DNA of 64,000 nt from Azoarcus sp. (GTDB lineage Bacteria; Pseudomonadota; Gammaproteobacteria; Burkholderiales; Rhodocyclaceae), in assembly GCA_030604735.1 (NCBI GenBank), contig JAUVVG010000009.1, positions 1 to 64,000 on the forward strand, in the 5' to 3' direction. Both the position numbers and the translations under genes were made by a program. The stretch's first letter is position 1. Each line of letters opens with the position of its first letter. Below are positions 47,315-55,866 of this stretch, in pieces. Under the pieces are notes generated by a model that was not told the DNA's origin, ran no database searches, and was given only the letters and a program-made list of their open reading frames with translations.

Positions 47315-48214
47315 TCAATGTTTGCTGCGATCGGAGACCAGCACATCGCACGGCGCCTGTTCCAGCACCTGACGGGTGACGCTACCGAGCACCAGCTCCT
47401 CGATCATGCGCAGCCCCTGCTTGCCCATCGCGATCAGGTCACAGTCATGCGAGGCGGCCTGCTCGACGATGGCGCTGGCCGGCTGACCGTGGACCAGCAG
47501 CTTGTGCACCGACGACGACGGCAGATCGACCTGAGCCACGAGCGCGTCGAGCTGCTTCAGCGACTCCTGCTTGGCCGAACGGCGCAACTCTTCGACCTTG
47601 CCCTCTTCGACTCCGGCCATCCTCAGCTGGCCCTCATAGGGGACTTCGTAGGAATGCAGCAAGAAGAACTCCGCGCTCGGCGCGACCGCCTTCGCCAGTT
47701 TGATCGCAGCAATGGAGCGCTCGGAGAAATCCACCGGCAGCAACACCCTGCGGTAAGCCTCTACCGGCTGTTTTCTGACCACCAGCATGGGTCGGCCGGT
47801 CTTGCGCAGCACCCGGTCGGTGGTCGAGCCGAGGATCAGGTCGCGGACAAAACCCCCGCCATGGGCGCCCATCACCAACAGGCTGGCATCGATTGAGGAA
47901 GCGTAGCGGTCGATCTGACGCAGCACCGAACCGGCCGAAACGCTGACATCGGCGGTGACCGCATGACGCTCCTTGATGCCCTCGGCCATCTTCTGCATCT
48001 GGCTGATGGCTTCGGTCAGCAAGGTACTCTCGAGTTCGTCACTGCTGTCGGGCGCCATCAGGTCGTGCAGCGCATTGAGCGTGCCGCGACTGATGATGTT
48101 GGTCACCGCCAGCCTGGCGCCGGTCTCGGCCGCGAGCAGTGCTGCCCGCTCGACCGCCTTGCCCGCATTGTCAGACAAATCCGTTGCCGCAAGAATGCTT
48201 TGAATACGGTTCAT
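47315..48214 (-). CDS. Tandem universal stress protein (two UspA domains)
   Basis: A 299-residue protein with two Usp domains. The first begins MNRIQSILAATDLSDNAGKAVERAALLA and ends with ASLLVMGAHGGGFVRDLILGSTTDRVL, an ATP-binding GxxG-9x-GS(T) motif. The second begins RRVLLPVDFSERSIAAIKLAKA and ends LIAMGKQGLRMIEELVLGSVTRQVL, where the glycine pattern is less complete. Such proteins help survive starvation or respiratory stress. GGAGGAGG precedes the ATG. Followed by its own terminator. Confidence 0.93.
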   Translation of the reverse strand: MNRIQSILAATDLSDNAGKAVERAALLAAETGARLAVTNIISRGTLNALHDLMAPDSSDELESTLLTEAISQMQKMAEGIKERHAVTADVSVSAGSVLRQIDRYASSIDASLLVMGAHGGGFVRDLILGSTTDRVLRKTGRPMLVVRKQPVEAYRRVLLPVDFSERSIAAIKLAKAVAPSAEFFLLHSYEVPYEGQLRMAGVEEGKVEELRRSAKQESLKQLDALVAQVDLPSSSVHKLLVHGQPASAIVEQAASHDCDLIAMGKQGLRMIEELVLGSVTRQVLEQAPCDVLVSDRSKH

Positions 48215-48232
48215 GCCTCCTCCTAGACGCCC

Positions 48233-48523
48233 TCAGCGGGCCGATTGTATGGTTGTGCCGGCGAGACTCGGGGCACCCTCGCCCGTGCCGACAGGGTTTT
48301 CCGGTTGGGCGACTCCTTGGTTCTCATGCCACCCCTGACGGGAACTCGCCAATAGCAGGATGATGATACCGAAGCAGAAGAGGCTCAGCCAGGCTAAGAG
48401 CGCCCGAGCCGCGCGACCGGATCGGCATCACGTCATCGCTGTGGCGGGCAACACGACGGTAGCAATGCCTAGCGCGAACGATAGCAGTGCGACCGCGCCG
48501 CGCACATAGGGGTTTCCGGTCAC
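48233..48523 (-). pseudogene. Small two-membrane-segment reading frame broken by an in-frame TGA
   Basis: Directly at the 3' end of the RDD gene a GTG (48523) overlaps the RDD stop (GTGA). The frame encodes VRGAVALLSFALGIATVVLP and then hits TGA at 48430-48428. Without any frame change the same frame continues for 64 codons with a second hydrophobic segment, ALLAWLSLFCFGIIILLLAS, and a polar Pro/Gly tail, to a final TGA at 48233. Both halves look coding. It is either a nonsense-mutated gene, a 31-residue functional peptide, or a readthrough product. No second start codon was found for the distal half. Confidence 0.45.
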
Positions 48524-48999
48524 GCCTTGGGCTTGGGCGGCATGACCACGATGCGGGAGCCGGCGAGTCGATCATGCAAGAACTGGCGATCACGATCGAT
48601 CAGCGCCCACACGATACCGACTCCGAACAGTAGCAACGACGGCCAGGCGAGGACGAACCGCAACAGCGCCGTGGTCGAATCGAGCGGCTTGCCGGTCTCG
48701 ACGCTCACCAGTTCCAGGCGCCAGGTCTGCATCGCGAGCGTGTGACCATGGCGGGTCCAGTACCACACGAAATAAGCCCCCAGCACCGCGAACACATGCA
48801 GCCAAAGCGCCCAGCCCGGTGGCGTGACGCTACCGTACAGCCCGAGCAGCACATGTGGCAGCATGAAGGTCGGCGCGAGTATCCCCAGGCCCAGCAGCGA
48901 CTCATACAACAGACTGGCTAGCCTGCGGCGAAAACCGGCCAGCTCTACCACGGGACGCGGCGCCTCGGCCGTCTTGGGCTTTTTCATTGGACTCTGCAT
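48520..48999 (-). CDS. RDD family membrane protein
   Basis: About 159 residues with RDD-family features: ELAGFRRRLASLLYESLLGLG (R..D-type first helix with Arg; the aspartate position is Glu here), the second helix pair LHVFAVLGAYFVWYWTRHGHTLAMQTWRLELV and a final helix with SLLLFGVGIVWALIDRDRQFLHDRLAGSRIV, where DRDRQFLHDRLAGT is a common RDD ending. Function is unknown, possibly Na+/H+ exchange in some relatives. The start is 48999 or 48987. Downstream of it is a TGA-interrupted frame; upstream on the same strand is the sigma-DUF3619-DUF3106 set. Confidence 0.85.
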   Translation of the reverse strand: MQSPMKKPKTAEAPRPVVELAGFRRRLASLLYESLLGLGILAPTFMLPHVLLGLYGSVTPPGWALWLHVFAVLGAYFVWYWTRHGHTLAMQTWRLELVSVETGKPLDSTTALLRFVLAWPSLLLFGVGIVWALIDRDRQFLHDRLAGSRIVVMPPKPKA

Positions 49000-49077
49000 G
49001 GAAACCAAGCGAAGCGCGCAAGGATAGGGGTTGCGTTGGCCGGGGTGCAAGCCCGATCGTCGTTCAAGCCGACGCGG

Positions 49078-49473
49078 TCAGCGCACGCCTCGACGCTGCT
49101 CCGGCGGCAAGGCCTGATAGGTCTGCCACTGTTCGTGCAGTCGCTCGCGCTGGTCCGGCGGCATGCTGCGCAGCGCCCGGTACTGATCCCGCGCACGTTC
49201 GCGCGCCTCCGGACTCAGTGCGGCCCAGTCCCGCATGCGGGTCGCCAGCCTGGCCTGCTCCTCCGGGGTCAAGCGATCGGCACCGTCGACGATGCCCAGC
49301 CAGTGTTGCCGCTGAACCTCGCTCATGCCGGCCCAGTCGTCGCGCAAGGGTGCGAGCATGTTGCGCTGCGCATTGTCCAGCGCTGCCCATTCGGCCGCAC
49401 TCGCCCCCCCGCCGAATGCGATGCCTGCCACGCACAGCGCGGCGATCAGGAGCGGCTGGTAGCGGCGAGCCAC
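49078..49473 (-). CDS. DUF3106 protein, exported
   Basis: A 131-residue protein starting at GTG 49473, with GGAG eight bases upstream, inside the end of the DUF3619 gene (28-base overlap). A signal peptide (RRYQPLLIAALCVAGIAFGGGASA) is followed by repeated helical units of the form L(S/T)PEx(R/Q)xRxxxxxRxW: DNAQRNMLAPLRDDWAGMS, LTPEEQARLATRMRDWAAL, PPDQRERLHEQWQTY. These resemble periplasmic Spy/CpxP-like LTxxQ chaperone helices in composition, though not identical. With the sigma factor and DUF3619 it forms a coupled three-gene unit. Confidence 0.85.
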   Translation of the reverse strand: MARRYQPLLIAALCVAGIAFGGGASAAEWAALDNAQRNMLAPLRDDWAGMSEVQRQHWLGIVDGADRLTPEEQARLATRMRDWAALSPEARERARDQYRALRSMPPDQRERLHEQWQTYQALPPEQRRGVR

Positions 49474-49826
49474 GCACGGAACTCCGGATCCAGATAGGCC
49501 TCGATGGGCAAGTCGTCGGTGAGCAGCGCGGCATCGACTGCCCGCGTCGCCTCCACCCTGGCTGTGTCCGACCAGTGCGTACCGGCAACGAAGATCGCCA
49601 GCAACAGCATCACGGTGATCAGGGAACGCAGTTGCGCGCCCCCCAGCAGCCGGCCGGACCACACCAGTCGCTGACCCAGCGATGCGATCGACCCGCGCGC
49701 CTTGGGCTGCAATGACAGTGCCTGGACACGAGCGGCACGCAAGCGTGCAGCCACCCCGGGGTCCAACTGCCGGCTCTTCGCGGTCAGATGCTCGGCGACC
49801 TTCAACCCGAACGCCATCTCGTTCAT
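49446..49826 (-). CDS. DUF3619 single-membrane-segment protein
   Basis: A 126-residue protein: basic/helical cytosolic part (FGLKVAEHLTAKSRQLDPGV, AARLRAARVQALSLQP), one membrane segment LRSLITVMLLLAIFVAG at about 66-82, and a short periplasmic part. The ATG at 49826 overlaps the sigma factor stop codon (ATGA). The topology and position directly behind an extracytoplasmic-type sigma factor match an anti-sigma factor, although no zinc anti-sigma or RseA motif is visible. DUF3106 follows with overlap. Confidence 0.82.
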   Translation of the reverse strand: MNEMAFGLKVAEHLTAKSRQLDPGVAARLRAARVQALSLQPKARGSIASLGQRLVWSGRLLGGAQLRSLITVMLLLAIFVAGTHWSDTARVEATRAVDAALLTDDLPIEAYLDPEFRAWLAATSRS

Positions 49827-50386
49827 AAAGTAATCCCCTTGGCCTTGAGCGCCTCGGCCAGCGTATGGGTCGCACGCGAACAATGCGTCTTGACGCTCCC
49901 TTCCGAGCACCCCATCGCCGCAGCGGTTTCGGCGATGTCCATTTCCTCCCAGTAACGCATCAGGAAGGCTTCGCGTTGACGGCGTGGCAGGCGTTCGATC
50001 TCGCTTTCAATGATCTCGATCAATTTCACCTGTTCGTAGCGACCATGGGGCGTGCTGGGCCGGGCGCCGGTGTCGTCCGACAGCACCGCTTCGAGCGGAT
50101 CGTCGTCATCGTCGCCAACCTTGAAGAGGCTGGAGAACAGGCTGACCCAGGTGTTGCGCACCTTTTGCCGGCGCAAGGCATCGGTCACCACGTTGCTCAG
50201 AATGCGCTGAAACAGTCTCGGATACTCGTCTGCGGGGCGATCGCCGTAACTGACCGACAGCTTGATCATCGCGTCCTGAACGGCATCGAGTGCGGCTTCG
50301 TCGTTTCGCAGGGTATAGACCGCCTGACGGAATGCGCGCTTTTCCACACCTTCCAGGAAGGCCGAGAGTTCTTGTCTGGAAGCCAG
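49823..50386 (-). CDS. RNA polymerase sigma-70 (ECF-type) factor
   Basis: A 187-residue ECF-type sigma factor. Region 2 contains DAVQDAMIKLSVSYGDRP, FQRILSNVVTDALRRQKVRN; region 4 contains RLPRRQREAFLMRYWEEMDIAETAAAMGCSEGSVKTHCSRATHTLAEALK, the promoter -35-binding helix-turn-helix. The only ATG/GTG/TTG start is GTG at 50347, which cuts off ASRQELSAFLEGVEKRAF, a stretch that looks like the family N-terminus. CTG at 50386 has AAGGA seven bases upstream and gives the full family length, so I prefer it. An in-frame TGA lies a few codons further upstream. It is translationally coupled to DUF3619. Confidence 0.85.
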   Translation of the reverse strand: MASRQELSAFLEGVEKRAFRQAVYTLRNDEAALDAVQDAMIKLSVSYGDRPADEYPRLFQRILSNVVTDALRRQKVRNTWVSLFSSLFKVGDDDDDPLEAVLSDDTGARPSTPHGRYEQVKLIEIIESEIERLPRRQREAFLMRYWEEMDIAETAAAMGCSEGSVKTHCSRATHTLAEALKAKGITL

Positions 50387-50502
50387 CTGAAAATCCTTGA
50401 CAGGACGCGTTCAAAGGCGCTTCACGCCCACCGACAACCTTGACCAAAAGGCGTGCGGGCGGTAACGTTCGTCGTTTGCAATCTGTGTGAAGCGAGTACG
50501 CG

Positions 50503-52212
50503 ATGGTGCTGAGTGGTGCGGAAATTGTAATCAGGTGCCTGCAGGAAGAAAAGGTCGAGTATGTGTTCGGCTATCCGGGTGGCGCGGTCCTATTCATCTA
50601 CGACGCACTCTTCAACCAGGAGCAGGTACGCCACGTACTCGTACGGCATGAGCAGGCTGCGGTGCACGCAGCCGACGGCTATGCCCGGTCCACCGAAACC
50701 GTCGGTGTCGCGCTGGTCACTTCCGGTCCGGGCGCGACCAATGCCGTCACCGGTATCGCGACCGCCTATTGCGACTCCATTCCGATGGTGATCATCTCCG
50801 GCCAGGTCCCTACCGCAGCGATCGGCCAGGATGCTTTCCAGGAAGTCGACACGGTCGGCATCACCCGCCCCTGCGTCAAGCACAACTTCCTGGTGCGTGA
50901 TGTCAAGGACATCGCACCGACGATCAAGAAGGCCTTTCATCTCGCCAAGACCGGTCGCCCCGGTCCGGTGCTGGTGGACATCCCCAAGGATGTCTCCATG
51001 CACAAGTGCGAGTTCGAGTACCCGAAATCGGTCGAGATGCGCTCGTACAACCCGGTGGTCAAGGGGCATCAGGGGCAGATCCGCAAGGCGGTGCAGTTGT
51101 TGTTGGAAGCCCGTCGCCCGATGATATACACCGGTGGCGGCGTGATCCTGTCGGACGCGGCCGAGCAGCTCACCAAACTGACCCGGCTGCTCGGTTTCCC
51201 GATCACCAACACCTTGATGGGACTGGGCGCCTATCCGGCCAGCGACCGTCAGTATCTGGGCATGCCCGGCATGCACGGCACCTACGAAGCCAACATGTCG
51301 ATGCACTTTTGCGACGTGCTGCTTGCGGTTGGTGCGCGTTTCGACGACCGCGTGATCGGCAACCCGGCGCACTTCGCCGAAGAACCGCGCAAGATCATCC
51401 ACATCGATATCGATCCGTCCTCGATCTCCAAGCGGGTCAAGGTCGATGTCCCCATCGTCGGCAACGTCCGCGACGTACTTGACGAGATGATCCAGCAGAT
51501 CGAAGCCGCCGCCACCCGTCCGGACCCGGATTCGCTCGGTACCTGGTGGAAGCAGGTCGAGGAGTGGCGCCGCCGCGACTGCATGAAGTACAAGAACTCG
51601 GACGAGATCATCAAGCCGCAGTATGTCGTCCAGAAACTGTGGGAAGTCACCAACGGCGACGCCTTCGTGACCTCGGACGTCGGCCAGCACCAGATGTGGG
51701 CCGCACAGTACTATCGTTTCGACAAGCCGCGCCGCTGGCTCAACTCGGGCGGCCTCGGCACCATGGGTGTCGGCCTGCCCTACGCGATGGGCGCGCAGCT
51801 CGCCCATCCCGGCTCGCAGGTCGCCTGTGTGACTGGCGAAGCCTCTATCCAGATGAACATCCAGGAACTGTCCACCTGCAAGCAATTCAGGCTGCCGATC
51901 AAGATCTGCAATCTGAACAATCGCTATCTCGGCATGGTGCGTCAGTGGCAGGAATTGTTCCACGGCGGACGCTATGCCGAGTCCTACATGGACTCCCTGC
52001 CCGACTTCGCCAAGCTGGCCGAATCCTACGGCCATGTCGGCCTGAAGGTCGAGAAGCCGGGTGACGTCGAGGGGGCTTTGCGTGAAGCCTTCGCCCGCAA
52101 GAACGATCTGGTCTTCCTCGACTTCCAGGTGGACCAGACCGAGAACGTTTACCCGATGGTCCAGGGTGGCAAGGGTCTGACAGAGATGATCCTGTCGGCC
52201 GAGGACCTCTAA
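50503..52212 (+). CDS. ilvB: Acetolactate synthase, large (catalytic) subunit
   Basis: ThDP-dependent enzyme making acetolactate or acetohydroxybutyrate, first common step to valine, leucine and isoleucine. The 569-residue protein has the PYR-domain Glu in FGYPGGAVLFIYDAL, HEQAAVHAADGYAR, VTSGPGATNAVTGIATAYCDSIPMVIISGQV, and the ThDP motif region GLGTMGVGLPYAMGAQLAHP, with VTGEASIQMNIQELSTC and NLNNRYLGMVRQWQELF. Where most enzymes read GDGSF, this one has GEASIQ; such AHAS variants occur. Followed by ilvH after two hairpins. Confidence 0.95.
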   Translation: MVLSGAEIVIRCLQEEKVEYVFGYPGGAVLFIYDALFNQEQVRHVLVRHEQAAVHAADGYARSTETVGVALVTSGPGATNAVTGIATAYCDSIPMVIISGQVPTAAIGQDAFQEVDTVGITRPCVKHNFLVRDVKDIAPTIKKAFHLAKTGRPGPVLVDIPKDVSMHKCEFEYPKSVEMRSYNPVVKGHQGQIRKAVQLLLEARRPMIYTGGGVILSDAAEQLTKLTRLLGFPITNTLMGLGAYPASDRQYLGMPGMHGTYEANMSMHFCDVLLAVGARFDDRVIGNPAHFAEEPRKIIHIDIDPSSISKRVKVDVPIVGNVRDVLDEMIQQIEAAATRPDPDSLGTWWKQVEEWRRRDCMKYKNSDEIIKPQYVVQKLWEVTNGDAFVTSDVGQHQMWAAQYYRFDKPRRWLNSGGLGTMGVGLPYAMGAQLAHPGSQVACVTGEASIQMNIQELSTCKQFRLPIKICNLNNRYLGMVRQWQELFHGGRYAESYMDSLPDFAKLAESYGHVGLKVEKPGDVEGALREAFARKNDLVFLDFQVDQTENVYPMVQGGKGLTEMILSAEDL

Positions 52213-52257
52213 CTCCGCTTTATCCCGCAGGGCGCTGCATCACCGCTGCAACGTCCT

Positions 52258-52306
52258 GCGACGGATGCTTACCGGCATCCGTCGCGGCGGACGCCGGCCT
52301 CCGGCG
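52258..52306 (+). other. Two intercistronic hairpins between ilvB and ilvH
   Basis: GCGACGGATGC - TTACCG - GCATCCGTCGC (52258-52285) and CGCCGG - CCT - CCGGCG (52292-52306). Neither is followed by a T-run, so these are more likely RNA-stability or partial-termination elements than a full terminator. The ilvH ATG is 51 bases further. Confidence 0.65.
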
Positions 52307-52357
52307 AACCGTTTCTGCAGGATCGGCGGCCCGCAACGACCCCTGAACGAGTACTCC

Positions 52358-52849
52358 ATGAGACACGTCATATCTTTGCTGATCGAGAACGAGTCAGGTG
52401 CGCTGTCACGCGTGTCCGGCCTGTTTTCCGCTCGCGGCTACAACATCGAATCGCTGACCGTGGCACCGACCGAGGATGCCTCGATGTCGCGCATGACCAT
52501 CGTCAGTATCGGCTCCGACGAGATCATCGAGCAGATCACCAAGCAGCTGAACAAGCTGGTCGAAGTGATCAAGGTCGTCGACATTTCCGAATCCGCTCAC
52601 ATCGAGCGCGAACTGATGCTGGTCAAGGTCAGGGCGACCGGCAAGGAGCGCGAGGAAATGAAGCGCATGTCGGAGATCTTCCGTGCCCGCATCATCGACG
52701 TCACCGAAGCCTCCTACGTCATCGAACTCACCGGCAACCAGAGCAAGCTCGATGCCTTCATCGGCGCGATCGGACCGGAACTGATTCTTGAAACCGTTCG
52801 CTCCGGTGTCTGTGGCATCGGCCGTGGCGACCGGGTTCTGAAAATCTGA
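52358..52849 (+). CDS. ilvH: Acetolactate synthase, small (regulatory) subunit
   Basis: Regulatory subunit that activates the catalytic subunit and confers feedback inhibition by valine. The 163-residue protein opens with the ACT domain MRHVISLLIENESGALSRVS, then GYNIESLTVAPTEDASMSRMTIV, IIEQITKQLNKLVEVIKV, and the C-terminal ferredoxin-like domain with ELMLVKVRATGKEREEM and VIELTGNQSKLDAFIGAI. Asn11 and Gly14-type valine-site residues (ENESGAL) are present. The ATG at 52358 matches the family N-terminus. Confidence 0.96.
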   Translation: MRHVISLLIENESGALSRVSGLFSARGYNIESLTVAPTEDASMSRMTIVSIGSDEIIEQITKQLNKLVEVIKVVDISESAHIERELMLVKVRATGKEREEMKRMSEIFRARIIDVTEASYVIELTGNQSKLDAFIGAIGPELILETVRSGVCGIGRGDRVLKI

Positions 52850-53926
<1,077 letters not shown>

Positions 53927-53947
53927 TTCGTTCCACTTTGATCCCTG

Positions 53948-53984
53948 AAACCGGATTTCGGCTCATGCCGGGTCCGGTTTTTTT
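53948..53984 (+). terminator. Terminator of the ilvBHC operon
   Basis: AAACCGGA and TCCGGTTT pair as the outer stem, with CGGC-TCAT-GCCG inside, followed by seven T residues at 53978-53984, 22 bases after ilvC. Confidence 0.88.
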
Positions 53985-54050
53985 GTGTCTCTGAAAATAC
54001 AGGAAAATCACGTGTCGTGTCGTGGCGGCTTCAGTGCCTGTCACCACGCT

Positions 54051-54076
54051 GATTCGCGCCTCGCGGCGCTCCTACA
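54051..54076. repeat. REP-like palindromic element
   Basis: The minus strand reads TGTAGGAGCGCC then GCGAGGCGCGAATC, with the stem GCGCC-GCGA-GGCGC. This matches the general TGTAGGAGC-stem-GCGAA pattern of REP sequences common in Pseudomonas and several betaproteobacteria. It lies between the ilvC terminator and pssA. Only one copy was noticed in the window. Confidence 0.6.
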
Positions 54077-54201
54077 AACCTTTTAAGCGCCCGGGTTGCT
54101 GCGGTGCGAGCGGCATGGGGACGTCAGGAAGTCGTCATCAAGTCAGGTGATTCCGCTATGCAAACCAATGTGGAACAAGCGCTTGCGGTAGAATCCGGGA
54201 T

Positions 54202-55149
54202 ATGAAACTCGAGCATCAGGAATCCCCCCTCGATCGGCAATCTGCCTCGGAGCAGACGCCGCCGCCCGGCAAGCGCCATCGCGGCATCTACATCCTGCCC
54301 AATCTGTTCACCACCGCGGCCCTGTTCGCAGGTTTCTACGCGATCGTGCAGGCGATGAACGGCCGCTTCGAATACGCGGCGGTCGCCATCTTCGTCGCGA
54401 TGGTACTGGATGGCCTGGACGGTCGGGTCGCGCGTCTGACCAACACCCAGAGCGAGTTCGGCGCGGAGTACGATTCGCTGTCGGACATGGTCTCATTCGG
54501 CGCCGCCCCCGCACTGGTCATGTACGAATGGGCACTGAAGGATCTGGGCAAGCTCGGCTGGATCGCCGCCTTCATCTACTGCGCCGGAGCCGCCTTGCGT
54601 CTTGCCCGCTTCAACACCACGATCGCGTCGGTGGACAAGCGCTTCTTCCAGGGTCTTCCCAGCCCAGCCGCAGCGGCGTTGGTAGCCGGCATGGTGTGGG
54701 TCGTGCTCGATAACGGCATCAGCGGTGAAGAGGTCAGCTGGCTTGCCTGCTTGCTGACCCTGTTCGCCGGGCTGTCGATGGTCACCAACGTTCTGTACTG
54801 GAGCGGCAAGGACATCAACCTGCGCAAGAGCGTGCCGTTCATCGTCGTGATCGCGGTGGTGCTGGTGTTCGCGCTGGTATCGAGCTACCCGCCCGGCGTG
54901 CTGTTCACGCTCTTCCTGGCTTACGCGCTGTCGGGCTATCTGGTGCTGGCATGGCGATGGCTGCGGCGTCGCAAGCATGCGCCCGTCGCCGCATCGGAAC
55001 ACGAGGAACAGGACCAGCGGCCCGAATACCGAACCGCGGACGAGTCGGAGGATATCCCTGCTTCGCAGGAAGTCCCCCCAGCGCAGGAAGCCACACCATC
55101 GCAGGAAGTCACACCAGCGCGGGGCAACACCCTGCCGCAGGATCGCTGA
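54202..55149 (+). CDS. pssA: CDP-diacylglycerol--serine O-phosphatidyltransferase
   Basis: Makes phosphatidylserine, precursor of phosphatidylethanolamine. Polytopic CDP-alcohol phosphotransferase: hydrophobic segments and the motif DGLDGRVARLTNTQSEFGAEYDSLSD, containing D-G-x2-A-R-x7-8-G-x3-D-x3-D. The core (about residues 1-260) matches family type II enzymes; residues 260-315 are a non-conserved, Glu/Pro/Gln-rich tail with four near-copies of a six-residue unit (PxQExx). Its start at 54202 has no strong ribosome site. It follows ilvC, an arrangement common in betaproteobacteria, but psd is not adjacent. Confidence 0.93.
   Translation: MKLEHQESPLDRQSASEQTPPPGKRHRGIYILPNLFTTAALFAGFYAIVQAMNGRFEYAAVAIFVAMVLDGLDGRVARLTNTQSEFGAEYDSLSDMVSFGAAPALVMYEWALKDLGKLGWIAAFIYCAGAALRLARFNTTIASVDKRFFQGLPSPAAAALVAGMVWVVLDNGISGEEVSWLACLLTLFAGLSMVTNVLYWSGKDINLRKSVPFIVVIAVVLVFALVSSYPPGVLFTLFLAYALSGYLVLAWRWLRRRKHAPVAASEHEEQDQRPEYRTADESEDIPASQEVPPAQEATPSQEVTPARGNTLPQDR
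55057..55128 (+). repeat. Four 18-bp tandem units in the pssA tail
   Basis: Units at 55057-55074, 55075-55092, 55093-55110 and 55111-55128 share the core GCAGGAAGTC/GCC and encode PASQEV, PAQEAP-like and TPSQEV-type hexapeptides. In-frame, so length changes would not disrupt pssA. The last unit is diverged. Confidence 0.75.
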
Positions 55150-55188
55150 CCCCGGCACTCGCGCCCCCTTCGCCCCACCGCTCACACC

Positions 55189-55860
55189 ATGCGCCTGCTC
55201 GTCATCGAGGACAACCCGGACATCCTGGTCAATCTTGTCGACTACCTCGGACTGAAGGGCTATACGGTCGACTGCGCGCGCGACGGCCTGACCGGGCTTC
55301 ATCTGGCGGCCACCCAGCACTACGACCTGATCGTGCTCGACGTGATGCTGCCGGGCATGGATGGCTTCACCCTTTGCCAGCGCTTGCGCCAGGGCGAGCG
55401 CAGTACCGTACCGATCATCATGCTGACAGCGCGCGATGCCCTCGACGACCGTCTGCGCGGATTCGGCGCGGGTGCCGACGACTATCTGACCAAGCCCTTC
55501 GCAATGTCGGAACTGGTCGCCCGCATAGAGGCGGTGCTCAAACGCAGCCGAGGCGGCGGCGCCCGAAACCTCATTGTCGGCGACCTGAATTACGACCTCG
55601 ACACCCTGGAAGTCAGGCGAGCGGGTCAATCGATTTCGTTGAGCCCGATCGCGCTCAAACTGCTTGCGATCCTGATGCAGAACAGCCCGGCCATCGTCCG
55701 CCGCGAGGTGCTGGAGGAAAGCCTGTGGGGCGATGCGCCGCCCGATAGCGACAGTCTGCGCAGCCACGTCCACCTGTTGCGACAACAGATCGACAAGGGC
55801 TTTGAGCGGCCGTTGGTGCATACGGTGCGCGGCATAGGCTACCGGGTCGCGGCTCATTAG
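55189..55860 (+). CDS. OmpR-family response regulator
   Basis: A 223-residue two-component regulator. The receiver domain starts MRLLVIEDNPDILVNLVDYLG with the acidic pocket, carries the phospho-acceptor Asp51 in DLIVLDVMLPGMDG, Thr in MLTARDALDDR and the lysine in DDYLTKPFAMSELVAR. The C-terminal winged helix includes LSPIALKLLAILMQNSPAIV and SDSLRSHVHLLRQQIDKGF, with HTVRGIGYRVAAH at the end. The kinase gene starts 6 bases later. Inserted between pssA and leuA. Target genes are unknown. Confidence 0.93.
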   Translation: MRLLVIEDNPDILVNLVDYLGLKGYTVDCARDGLTGLHLAATQHYDLIVLDVMLPGMDGFTLCQRLRQGERSTVPIIMLTARDALDDRLRGFGAGADDYLTKPFAMSELVARIEAVLKRSRGGGARNLIVGDLNYDLDTLEVRRAGQSISLSPIALKLLAILMQNSPAIVRREVLEESLWGDAPPDSDSLRSHVHLLRQQIDKGFERPLVHTVRGIGYRVAAH

Positions 55861-55866
55861 AGCGCC

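Noticed and set aside
48428-48430. Selenocysteine as the meaning of the in-frame TGA
   Set aside because: No SECIS-like stem after the TGA and the next codon and protein context resemble no selenoprotein; mutation or readthrough is simpler.
55057-55128. A CRISPR-like array
   Set aside because: The units are contiguous and in-frame within pssA with no spacers; it is a coding tandem repeat.
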